Source: an uncultured Acholeplasmataceae bacterium
GTDB lineage: Bacteria > Bacillota_I > Bacilli_A > Acholeplasmatales > Acholeplasmataceae
Direction of reading: 5' to 3'
DNA length: 11,464 nucleotides
Assembly: GCA_937983315.1 (NCBI GenBank)
Contig: CALKAH010000037.1
Location: forward strand, 1 to 11,464
Shown here piece after piece: positions 1 through 5,413 of this stretch (position 1 is its first letter; each line of letters opens with the position of its first letter). The notes beneath the pieces are model-generated. The model had not been told where the DNA came from and ran no database searches. It saw only the letters and a list, made by a program, of their open reading frames with translations. A program made the position numbers and the translations under genes.

Positions 1-44
1 CACCGAGATCTACACTCTTTCCCTACACGACGCTCTTCCGATCT
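1..44 (+). other. Illumina P5/Read 1 sequencing adapter (contamination)
   Basis: These bases match, from memory, the 3' 44 bases of the Illumina TruSeq universal (P5 plus Read 1 primer) adapter, ending in the diagnostic CTCTTCCGATCT. They are synthetic library sequence, not part of the genome. The ychF reading frame is open right up to base 45, the first genomic base, so the adapter was left untrimmed at the edge of a contig. Any feature called across base 44/45 would be an artefact. Confidence 0.97.
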
Positions 45-740
45 ATTCTCTTTTTCAGCAAATTCAAGAAGTCTTGTGTAATGATGATTAGCCATGGGAT
101 GATGAAGATCTTCTTCTGCAACATTTGCAATATATATCATGGGTTTCATGGTCAGCAAACTGAAGTTTTTCACTAGTTTAAGTTCTTCATCAGAAAAATG
201 TAACGTACGGGGACTTAAGCCTTGGTCAAGTGCACCTTTGATTTTCATTAAAACATCATATTCTTCCTGAGCTTCCTTGACTTTCGCTTTAGCCTTTTTC
301 TCAAGGCGGGTGATCCGTTTTTCAAGTTGTTCAAGATCAGCTAAACTGAGTTCAATTTGAACCGTTTCAATGTCTCTTAAAGGATCAATCGATCCTTCAA
401 CGTGAGTGATGTTTGTATCATCAAAACAGCGAACGACTTGACATATCGCGTCCACTTCACGAATATGAGACAAAAACTGATTGCCTAAGCCTTCACCTTT
501 TGATGCGCCGCGAACAAGACCAGCAATATCGATAAACTCGTAGGCTGTTGGCACAACGCGTTTTGGTTTATATATTTTTTCAAGCACATCAAGGCGTGGA
601 TCTTGGACATAAACGATACCGACATTGGGATCAATGGTTGCAAACGGGTAGTTTGCAGCTAATGCTTCCGCTTTCGTGATGGCGTTGAAGAGGGTTGATT
701 TACCCACGTTGGGTAACCCAACAATACCTGCTTTTAACAT
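45..740 (-). CDS. ychF: YchF/OLA1-family ribosome-binding ATPase, 3' end missing
   Basis: Codes for the first 232 residues of YchF, an Obg-related P-loop NTPase that prefers ATP over GTP and binds ribosomes. Visible motifs are the P-loop GLPNVGKS (8-15), the family-typical NYPFATIDPNVG (30-41), the G3 motif DIAGLV (71-76), and NVAE (206-209) where other GTPases have NKxD. NVAE is the hallmark linked to ATP use. Residues about 130-165 are charged and helical, matching the coiled-coil insertion. The family is about 365 residues long, so roughly the last 130, including the TGS domain, are lost where the sequence turns into adapter. Start is ATG at 740-738, with GGAAGG about 10 bases upstream. 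It lies 39 bases after ftsZ on the same strand, separated by a hairpin. I see no clear promoter of its own, so read-through from ftsZ or a promoter inside ftsZ is likely. Confidence 0.95.
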
Positions 741-760
741 AATAAGACGTCCTTCCAATA

Positions 761-781
761 AAAAAGGCGCGAGGCCTTTTT
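761..781 (-). terminator. Intrinsic terminator between ftsZ and ychF
   Basis: Perfect 8-bp stem (AAAAAGGC 761-768 with GCCTTTTT 774-781) around a 5-base loop. On the minus strand it is followed by a T-rich tract (TTTTTTATT). The ftsZ stop codon (782-780) overlaps the stem, and the ychF ribosome binding site begins just beyond the T tract. Because ychF has no obvious separate promoter, this hairpin may only partly stop transcription and so lower ychF expression relative to ftsZ. The partial effect is an inference. Confidence 0.75.
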
Positions 782-1922
782 AAAATTTTCCTTTTTTCAT
801 CAGCCATGATGGAATGTTTCTCTTTTTACCTTCTGTGGGTTGATTAGAAACATCTTCATCTTCATAGGTCTGATTTTTCAAACCTGAACGCGTCAACTTC
901 ATTTGTTCATCCGAGCTCTTATTAAAGATTTCAGATGCCAAATTTTCAATCGTTGAATCTTTTGCCTTCAGTTCATAGCCAGTTGCAATCACCGTGACAA
1001 TCATTTCATCATCTAAATCTTGATTCACTGTTGTTCCATAGATGATATTGAGATCTCGATCGGTCGCATTTCTAATTTCAGAGAGTGCTTGTTCGGTTTC
1101 AAAGAGTGTGATGTTTGTGCCTGATGTGATATTGACAATCGCATCGGTTGCACCATCAATCGATACTTCGAGAAGCTTGGAATGAATGGCTTTGCGTGCA
1201 GCCTCAATCGCACGGTTTTCACCTGAAGCAATCCCAATCCCCATCAGTGCTGTTCCTTTGTTTTCCATCACTGTTCGGACATCGGCAAAATCCACATTGA
1301 TTAATCCAGGAATCGCAATGATTTCTGCAATTCCTTGAACACCTTGACGCAAGACATTATCAGACTCACGGAATGCATCGAGTAATTGTGTGGTTGGACC
1401 TGAGATCGCAAGTAATCGTTCATTAGGAATAACAATCAGTGTATCGACATGAGGTTTCAGTTCCTCAAGACCATAAATCGCTGCTTGCATACGAGCAGGA
1501 CCTTCAAAAGAGAAGGGTTTCGTGACGATACCAATCGTTAGACATCCCATTTCTTTAGCTTTCTTCGCGATGATTGGAGCGGCACCTGTACCCGTTCCAC
1601 CACCCATACCGGCCGTGATAAAAACCATATCCGCGTTGCGGAGTACTTCTTCGATTTCTTCAATGGATTCTTCTGCAGCTTTTTTGCCAACTTCTTTTTT
1701 CGCACCAGCACCCAAACCACGTGTTAAGTACTTCCCAAGTTGTACACGCGTTTCTGCTTTGGACACCTTGAGGACTTGGGCATCTGTATTCATCGCGACA
1801 AATTCGACGCCTTTAACGTCGTTTTCGATCATGCGGTTGATCGCATTCCCACCACCGCCACCTACACCAATAACTTTGATGATCGGCTTTTGGTTGAAAT
1901 TGTCTGATTCGCCAAATACCAT
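780..1922 (-). CDS. ftsZ: Cell division GTPase FtsZ
   Basis: Tubulin homologue that polymerises into the cytoplasmic Z ring and recruits the division machinery. 380 residues, normal for the family. The N-terminal GTPase domain has [13 protein letters not shown] (19-31), the tubulin signature GGGTGTG (107-113), and the T7-loop motif [11 protein letters not shown] (209-219), whose two Asp residues complete the catalytic site of the next subunit. A variable linker of about 40 residues follows. The C-terminal tail [12 protein letters not shown] (369-380) is a recognisable but divergent form of the conserved FtsA/SepF-binding peptide. Start ATG 1922-1920 has an excellent AAGGAGGG 5 bases upstream. 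The gene is not in a dcw cluster and has no ftsA beside it; its neighbours are tgt (62 bases upstream) and ychF. It probably has its own promoter and may also be read through from tgt, since no terminator separates them. Confidence 0.98.
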   Translation of the reverse strand: MVFGESDNFNQKPIIKVIGVGGGGGNAINRMIENDVKGVEFVAMNTDAQVLKVSKAETRVQLGKYLTRGLGAGAKKEVGKKAAEESIEEIEEVLRNADMVFITAGMGGGTGTGAAPIIAKKAKEMGCLTIGIVTKPFSFEGPARMQAAIYGLEELKPHVDTLIVIPNERLLAISGPTTQLLDAFRESDNVLRQGVQGIAEIIAIPGLINVDFADVRTVMENKGTALMGIGIASGENRAIEAARKAIHSKLLEVSIDGATDAIVNITSGTNITLFETEQALSEIRNATDRDLNIIYGTTVNQDLDDEMIVTVIATGYELKAKDSTIENLASEIFNKSSDEQMKLTRSGLKNQTYEDEDVSNQPTEGKKRNIPSWLMKKGKF

Positions 1923-1949
1923 AGTATCCCTCCTTGTTGCACTACATCT

Positions 1950-1978
1950 ATTTTACACTAGTTTTTAATGAAATTAAA
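1950..1978 (-). promoter_or_regulatory. Possible ftsZ promoter
   Basis: On the minus strand, TTTAAT (1978-1973) and TAAAAT (1955-1950) are separated by 17 bases, a sigma-A-like arrangement with a weak -35. It would start transcription about 20 bases before the ftsZ ribosome binding site. The region is AT-rich, so a chance match is possible. Confidence 0.4.
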
Positions 1979-1984
1979 GAACAT

Positions 1985-3100
1985 TCATCTCGATTTGAAA
2001 TAATTCGTTTTCTTCTTCATCTCATCTCTAAAATCGAGCAGTCGATCTTCACGAATAGCTTGTCTAATTTCCTGCATTAAATGCTTTAGATAAGCCAAAT
2101 TTTGGTATGTCACTAAACGCATACCTAGGATTTCCTCACCTTTAAAAAGATGACGAATGTAAGATCTCGTGTATTTTGAGATAGGGGTGATGAGACCTGG
2201 ATCAAGTGGTTGAAAATCATGTTCATAGGTCTGATTTTTGATCACAAGTTTTCCTTGAGTCGTCAGCGCAGTGCCATGTCGTGCAATACGGGTAGGTAGC
2301 ACACAGTCGAACATATCAATCCCATGAATGACGTTTTCAACAAGATCATCTGGTGCACCAACACCCATTAAGTAACGCGGTTTATCAAAGGGTAAAATCG
2401 GGTTTAAAAAATTTGTGATCTCATACATTTCATGTTTGGTTTCACCTACGGATAATCCGCCAATCGAATATCCGGGGAAATCCATATCGATCAGTTGTTT
2501 CGCACAATATTCGCGTATCTCTTTATTGAGTCCACCTTGAACGATACCAAATAAAGCTTGATCGGTTGTCAATGCATGCTTTCCTCGTTTAGCCCAACGG
2601 AGTGTGCGATCAACCGATTGCTTCATGTATGCATCGGACTCATAAGGTGGTGGACATTCATCAAAACTCATGATGATATCAGCACCCAATTTTTGTTGAA
2701 TAGCAATTGAATCTTCGGGTGACATAAAGAGCGCAGAGCCATTTTTATGATGCTTAAAGTGGACACCTTCTTCGGTGATTTTTCGCATATCAGTGAGTGA
2801 AAAAACCTGGTAACCACCGCTATCTGTTAAGAGTGCACCATCCCACTGCATGAATCCACGAATACCACCATGTGCTTCAACGATATCTGCACCGGGCTGT
2901 AGCCAAAGATGATACGTATTACCAAGAATTAATCCTTCAGATACTTCATGTATTTCTTCAGGGGTTAATGTTTTGACTGTTGCTTGTGTACCAACAGGCA
3001 TAAAAAAAGGCGTTTCAAAAACTCCATGAGGTGTCGTTAATCGTCCAAGTCGTGCTCCGCTTTGTTTACAGACGTGTAGCACTTCAAATTTTATACTCAT
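1985..3100 (-). CDS. tgt: tRNA-guanine transglycosylase lacking the zinc site
   Basis: Cytoplasmic enzyme that swaps guanine 34 in the anticodon of GUN tRNAs (Asp, Asn, His, Tyr) for preQ1, a step toward queuosine. 371 residues, normal length. Seen: [10 protein letters not shown] (61-70), DSGGYQVF (93-100, D93 catalytic), FDECPPPY (146-153), QGG (188-190), GGLSVGE (214-220), LMGVG (244-248) and MFDCVLPTR (263-271, D265 the nucleophile). Val in GGLSVGE is the bacterial preQ1-type residue; eukaryotic queuine enzymes have Gly. Odd: the CxCxxC segment that normally follows LDP is replaced by GLITPISK (302-309), and the partner His of TxHN is Gln333. All four structural zinc ligands are thus absent, with the frame and flanking family sequence intact. 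Start ATG 3100-3098 has AAGGATG upstream. Ends in TGA. Divergent from queT, whose product feeds the same pathway. Confidence 0.95.
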   Translation of the reverse strand: MSIKFEVLHVCKQSGARLGRLTTPHGVFETPFFMPVGTQATVKTLTPEEIHEVSEGLILGNTYHLWLQPGADIVEAHGGIRGFMQWDGALLTDSGGYQVFSLTDMRKITEEGVHFKHHKNGSALFMSPEDSIAIQQKLGADIIMSFDECPPPYESDAYMKQSVDRTLRWAKRGKHALTTDQALFGIVQGGLNKEIREYCAKQLIDMDFPGYSIGGLSVGETKHEMYEITNFLNPILPFDKPRYLMGVGAPDDLVENVIHGIDMFDCVLPTRIARHGTALTTQGKLVIKNQTYEHDFQPLDPGLITPISKYTRSYIRHLFKGEEILGMRLVTYQNLAYLKHLMQEIRQAIREDRLLDFRDEMKKKTNYFKSR

Positions 3101-3117
3101 TCATCTCATCCTTTACC

Positions 3118-3146
3118 TTGTAATTATAGCATAAATTTGCTAAAAT
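3118..3146 (+). promoter_or_regulatory. queT promoter
   Basis: TTGTAA (3118-3123), a 17-base spacer, then TAAAAT (3141-3146) preceded by TGC, giving an extended -10. Transcription would begin near 3153, about 9 bases before the first stem of the candidate riboswitch. The promoter overlaps the divergent tgt -10. Confidence 0.65.
3123..3128 (-). promoter_or_regulatory. tgt promoter, extended -10
   Basis: Minus-strand TATAAT preceded by TGC (TGCTATAAT), a TGn-extended -10 that usually compensates for a poor -35; none better than 3 of 6 bases is seen at the right spacing. It is about 23 bases before the tgt start codon. It sits inside the -35/-10 spacer of the divergent queT promoter. The same TTTATGCTATAAT string serves the phosphatase gene at 6967-6979. 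Confidence 0.65.
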
Positions 3147-3161
3147 GATGAAGTATTTCAC

Positions 3162-3203
3162 AAGCTGTACCCTAGGAAACCAGCTTAGTCAATTAAAACA
3201 GGG
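3162..3203 (+). promoter_or_regulatory. Candidate preQ1 riboswitch (H-type pseudoknot)
   Basis: The 5' leader of queT can fold into a compact pseudoknot. Stem 1 pairs AAGCTG (3162-3167) with CAGCTT (3181-3186), six perfect pairs. CCCT in its loop (3170-3173) can pair with AGGG (3200-3203). The joining strand (3187-3199) is A-rich, and a C (3180) sits immediately before the 3' strand of stem 1, where preQ1-I aptamers recognise their ligand. The second stem uses the Shine-Dalgarno AGGGAG of queT, so folding would block translation. Size, topology and the queT context all fit a preQ1 sensor. Loop lengths differ somewhat from the textbook preQ1-I aptamer, and the extra hairpin typical of preQ1-II is missing, so the class is uncertain. 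Confidence 0.62.
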
Positions 3204-3213
3204 AGATATCAAT

Positions 3214-3696
3214 ATGAAAACGTGGACCAACCATGACTTAATCCGGCAGAGTATGCTCGCTGCTATTTACGTTGTTTTAGTGTATATTTTTAGCTTTGCT
3301 AGTTTTGGATTAGTGCAATTTAGACTGGCTGAAGTCTTGATGATTTTTATCTTTTTTGATAAAAAAAGCATCGTCGGATTAACCGTCGGATGCTTGATTG
3401 CTAATTGGGTTGGTGGAGCGTTAGTGATCGATATTTTTGTTGGATCACTCGCAACACTGATCGGTGGTTATTTGATGTGGTCATTTAAAAAATGGCCAGC
3501 ATTTGCACTCCTATTTCCGGTTCTATCCAATGGAATTATTGTCGGCCTGATACTGACCTATGCATATGTACTTGCACCACTCTATATTTCCATTCCTTCA
3601 GTCATGCTTGGAGAACTTGCTGTCCTCTATATCATTGGATTACCAATCTACCTCGTCTTAAAGAGAAATAAAGGATTCTTGGAGTTTTTCAAATAA
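3214..3696 (+). CDS. queT: Queuosine precursor transporter QueT
   Basis: Small integral membrane protein of the QueT family, thought to import a queuosine precursor (preQ0/preQ1 or related base), probably as the substrate-binding component of an ECF-type transporter. 160 residues, matching family size, with about five hydrophobic spans. Family-like segments are VQFRLAEVLMIF (near 34-45), VGCLIANWVGG and DIFVGSLATLIGGYL in the middle, SNGIIVGLIL, and the C-terminal LGELAVLYIIGLPIYLVLKR. I chose ATG 3214 because AGGGAG lies 8 bases upstream. A longer open frame back to 3145 would start inside the -10 element and run through the predicted riboswitch, so it is not the coding start. Transcribed alone, divergent from tgt, with a terminator after it. 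Likely repressed at translation when preQ1 is abundant. Confidence 0.92.
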   Translation: MKTWTNHDLIRQSMLAAIYVVLVYIFSFASFGLVQFRLAEVLMIFIFFDKKSIVGLTVGCLIANWVGGALVIDIFVGSLATLIGGYLMWSFKKWPAFALLFPVLSNGIIVGLILTYAYVLAPLYISIPSVMLGELAVLYIIGLPIYLVLKRNKGFLEFFK

Positions 3697-3702
3697 AAGA
3701 TG

Positions 3703-3730
3703 AAGGCGCACCATGTGGTACGCCTTTTTT
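3703..3730 (+). terminator. Intrinsic terminator after queT
   Basis: A 10-bp stem with one C/A mismatch (AAGGCGCACC with GGTACGCCTT) and an ATGT loop, followed by six T residues ending at 3730. It lies 6 bases after the queT stop and directly beside the degV stop. It may also slow minus-strand transcription, but the T tract on that side is weak. Confidence 0.85.
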
Positions 3731-3731
3731 G

Positions 3732-4619
3732 TTATCGCTTAAAGCCTTGGAAAAAGATGGCGATGGTTCCTGGACCAGAATGTGCACCGATGACAGGTCC
3801 TACATACCCATACACAATGTCTTTAATTTTGAGTAATTTCTTGAGTTCTTCTCCAACAAGCATCGCTTCATCCAGACAATCGCCATGAGAGATAAAGATG
3901 GTTTGCTCAAAGGATGAATCGATGTATTCTTGAGTCAACTCAACCATTTTTGCTAACGCATGTTTACGTCCTCTGATTTTATGAATGGGGACAAGTTTAC
4001 CTTCATTGGAAACATGAAGGATAGGCTTAACTTTAAGTAGAGTACCTAAGATGTGTGAGGTCACGGATAATCGACCTCCGCGCATCAATGTCCCCAAATC
4101 ATCCACGGTGAAAAGATGTGTAATCTTCAGTTTGATACTTTCGATATAAGCAGTTAATTGACTGATGGATTTGCCATCCTTTTTTCCTAAAAAAGCATAA
4201 TAGATCAAAAGACCTAACCCCATGGATGCACCTTTCGAATCGATGGTGATGATCTTGCGATCTGGATAAACTTGTTGAAGTTCTTTTGCAGCTAAATGCG
4301 CTGAATTGTAAGTGCCTGATAAAGCTGATGAGAAACCAATGTATAGGACATCTTTCCCATCTCTGAGTAGTGGTTCAAAAGCTTCCATGAATTGACCGAT
4401 GCCCACCATGGATGTTTTTGCAATCGTTTTTTCTCTTAAACGTTCATAAAAAGCATGAAAAGAAATATCGCGTTCATCGGGATAATTGAAGTATGTTTTC
4501 CCTTCCATTTCGACCGATAATGGGAGAACATGAATTCCCATTTCATTGATTTGTTGTTGAGTTAAATCACTACATGAATCTGTCATTATCACATAATCTG
4601 TTTGTTGTTTTTGTTGCAT
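3732..4619 (-). CDS. DegV family fatty-acid-binding protein
   Basis: DegV proteins bind a single fatty acid; in Firmicutes, FakB members present it to the kinase FakA for phosphorylation and phospholipid synthesis. Whether this copy is a FakB cannot be told here, and no fakA is in the window. 295 residues, typical. Seen (numbered from the chosen start): DSCSDL (14-19), AKTSMVGIGQF (67-77), the family-type SSALSGTYNSA (97-107), DSKGASMGLG (127-136), TLMRGGRLS (177-185), KPIL...GKL.P..K.RGRK (198-219) and GPVIGAHSGPG (274-284). The start is placed at ATG 4619-4617, because AGGAGG (4634-4629) lies 9 bases upstream. An in-frame ATG at 4637 would put that ribosome binding site inside the coding sequence. 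It is divergent from an XRE membrane regulator across a region full of inverted repeats. Confidence 0.93.
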   Translation of the reverse strand: MQQKQQTDYVIMTDSCSDLTQQQINEMGIHVLPLSVEMEGKTYFNYPDERDISFHAFYERLREKTIAKTSMVGIGQFMEAFEPLLRDGKDVLYIGFSSALSGTYNSAHLAAKELQQVYPDRKIITIDSKGASMGLGLLIYYAFLGKKDGKSISQLTAYIESIKLKITHLFTVDDLGTLMRGGRLSVTSHILGTLLKVKPILHVSNEGKLVPIHKIRGRKHALAKMVELTQEYIDSSFEQTIFISHGDCLDEAMLVGEELKKLLKIKDIVYGYVGPVIGAHSGPGTIAIFFQGFKR

Positions 4620-4655
4620 AAATGTAATCCTCCTCATGAGTTTGTTTACACTTTC

Positions 4656-4661
4656 ATTATA
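4656..4661 (-). promoter_or_regulatory. degV -10 element
   Basis: Perfect minus-strand TATAAT 22 bases upstream of the degV ribosome binding site. No good -35 is found at 16-18 bases. Just upstream is TGACTTGTGTCA (4665-4676), a 4-bp inverted repeat around a 4-base centre that could be an activator or repressor site (inference). Confidence 0.55.
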
Positions 4662-4722
4662 AATTGACTTGTGTCATTTATAACTCTACCGAGAAAAAAG
4701 ATGTTCCTACTTTTAAAAATCA

Positions 4723-4762
4723 GTCAGTAGAGTTTACAAAAATCGACTCTACTGACAGTAGA
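4723..4762 (+). promoter_or_regulatory. Operator-like array of CAGTAGA half-sites
   Basis: GTCAGTAGAGT (4723-4733) and ACTCTACTGAC (4746-4756) are a perfect 11-bp inverted repeat with a 12-base gap. The second arm is also half of a tight palindrome TCTACTG-A-CAGTAGA (4748-4762). CAGTAGA therefore occurs three times in alternating orientation. A fourth, degenerate copy (ACTCTAC) is at 4683-4689. The array ends 5 bases before the -35 of the XRE gene and lies upstream of the divergent degV promoter, the expected place for autoregulation. Binding by the XRE protein is an inference. Confidence 0.6.
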
Positions 4763-4767
4763 ATGGC

Positions 4768-4795
4768 TTGGATTTTGGATAAAAAGTGGTATAAT
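4768..4795 (+). promoter_or_regulatory. Promoter of the XRE regulator, leaderless start
   Basis: TTGGAT (4768-4773), 16 bases, then a perfect TATAAT (4790-4795) preceded by TGG, an extended -10. The usual start point, seven bases beyond the end of the -10, is base 4802, exactly the A of the start codon. The transcript would have no 5' leader. Confidence 0.75.
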
Positions 4796-4801
4796 GAGGT
4801 C

Positions 4802-5383
4802 ATGGAAGAAAGAAAATTACATTTTACTGAAAACTTAACACGTTTACGTAAGCAACATGGCTATACCCAACAAGCATTAGCTGAACAGTTAAACTATAGC
4901 GATAAAGCTGTTTCAAAATGGGAACGTGGTGAAGCATTACCTGATGTTCAAACGATTGCAGAAATTGCAAATCTTTTCCATTTATCCATTGATGAACTCA
5001 TCTTTCACGAACCTGAGAGTATTGAAAAGATCTCCAAGCAACGTGAACAAAAACCTTATTTAATCAAACTATCTTTTCTGATTGTATCGACTGTTTGGTT
5101 GCTTGCAATCTTCACTTTTGTTGTTCTATTTCTTATCTTATCGGATCGATCGATGGTGTGGATAACCTTTATTGCAGCACTCCCTGCATCGATGATTGTC
5201 TTTTTGGTTTTTGCGATTTTATCCAAACGCAAATTACTTGTTCTATTCTTTGTTGGATGTCTTACGTTATCCATTAGTCTTCTTGCATTTCTGATTATTC
5301 AGCATCCTTATGACTGGTTACTCTTCTTACTACCAATTCCCATTTTATCCGTTGTAGGATTTGCCCTTCCTTATCGAAAATAA
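4802..5383 (+). CDS. XRE-family HTH regulator with four membrane helices
   Basis: 193 residues. Residues 9-65 are a Cro/C1-type helix-turn-helix: FTENLTRLRKQHGYTQQALAEQL, then SDKAVSKWERGEALPDVQTI and a closing LFHLSIDELI. After a short charged linker, four hydrophobic spans follow at about 86-112, 117-140, 144-166 and 172-190, so the DNA-binding domain would be held at the inner face of the membrane. Proteins of this layout are common in Firmicutes and mostly uncharacterised; the ligand or signal is unknown. The ATG at 4802 was chosen because it matches the usual start of this domain. A frame open from 4664 would run across the promoter and operator. The only Shine-Dalgarno-like GAGG lies too close (3 bases) and upstream of the predicted transcript start, so translation is probably leaderless. 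Likely target: its own promoter and possibly degV. Confidence 0.9.
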   Translation: MEERKLHFTENLTRLRKQHGYTQQALAEQLNYSDKAVSKWERGEALPDVQTIAEIANLFHLSIDELIFHEPESIEKISKQREQKPYLIKLSFLIVSTVWLLAIFTFVVLFLILSDRSMVWITFIAALPASMIVFLVFAILSKRKLLVLFFVGCLTLSISLLAFLIIQHPYDWLLFLLPIPILSVVGFALPYRK

Positions 5384-5413
5384 GACCCAAGTCGTTCACT
5401 TGAGTCTTTTTTT
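5384..5413 (+). terminator. Terminator between XRE regulator and mutY
   Basis: Stem GACCCAAGT (5384-5392) with ACTTGAGTC (5398-5406), one mismatch, loop CGTTC, then seven T residues (5407-5413). It begins immediately after the XRE stop codon and its T tract overlaps the convergent mutY stop. On the minus strand the hairpin is followed by TTATTTT, so it may serve both genes. Confidence 0.85.

Noticed and set aside
1522..1968. 148-codon plus-strand open frame opposite ftsZ
   Set aside because: It is antisense to the conserved GTPase domain; its proline- and alanine-rich product is a reverse reading of glycine-rich ftsZ codons, with no ribosome binding site.
1985..1987. Mycoplasma-type code (TGA as Trp)
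   Set aside because: TGA ends both tgt and the phosphatase gene at family-typical lengths, while Trp is encoded by TGG throughout, so the standard bacterial code applies.
1985..2240. Frameshift as the cause of the altered Tgt C-terminus
   Set aside because: Recognisable Tgt sequence continues in the same frame on both sides (LDP before, [10 protein letters not shown] and [10 protein letters not shown] after), so the zinc-site loss is not a frame error.
3145..3213. N-terminal extension of queT from an upstream ATG
   Set aside because: It would begin inside the -10 element and cross the predicted pseudoknot. The extra 23 residues do not look like the family, and ATG 3214 has the proper AGGGAG spacing.
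4620..4637. Upstream ATG for degV
   Set aside because: The AGGAGG ribosome binding site would fall in its second and third codons; it is correctly spaced for ATG 4619.
4664..4801. N-terminal extension of the XRE regulator
   Set aside because: It has no ATG start, runs through the inverted repeats and the promoter, and the HTH domain begins normally at ATG 4802.
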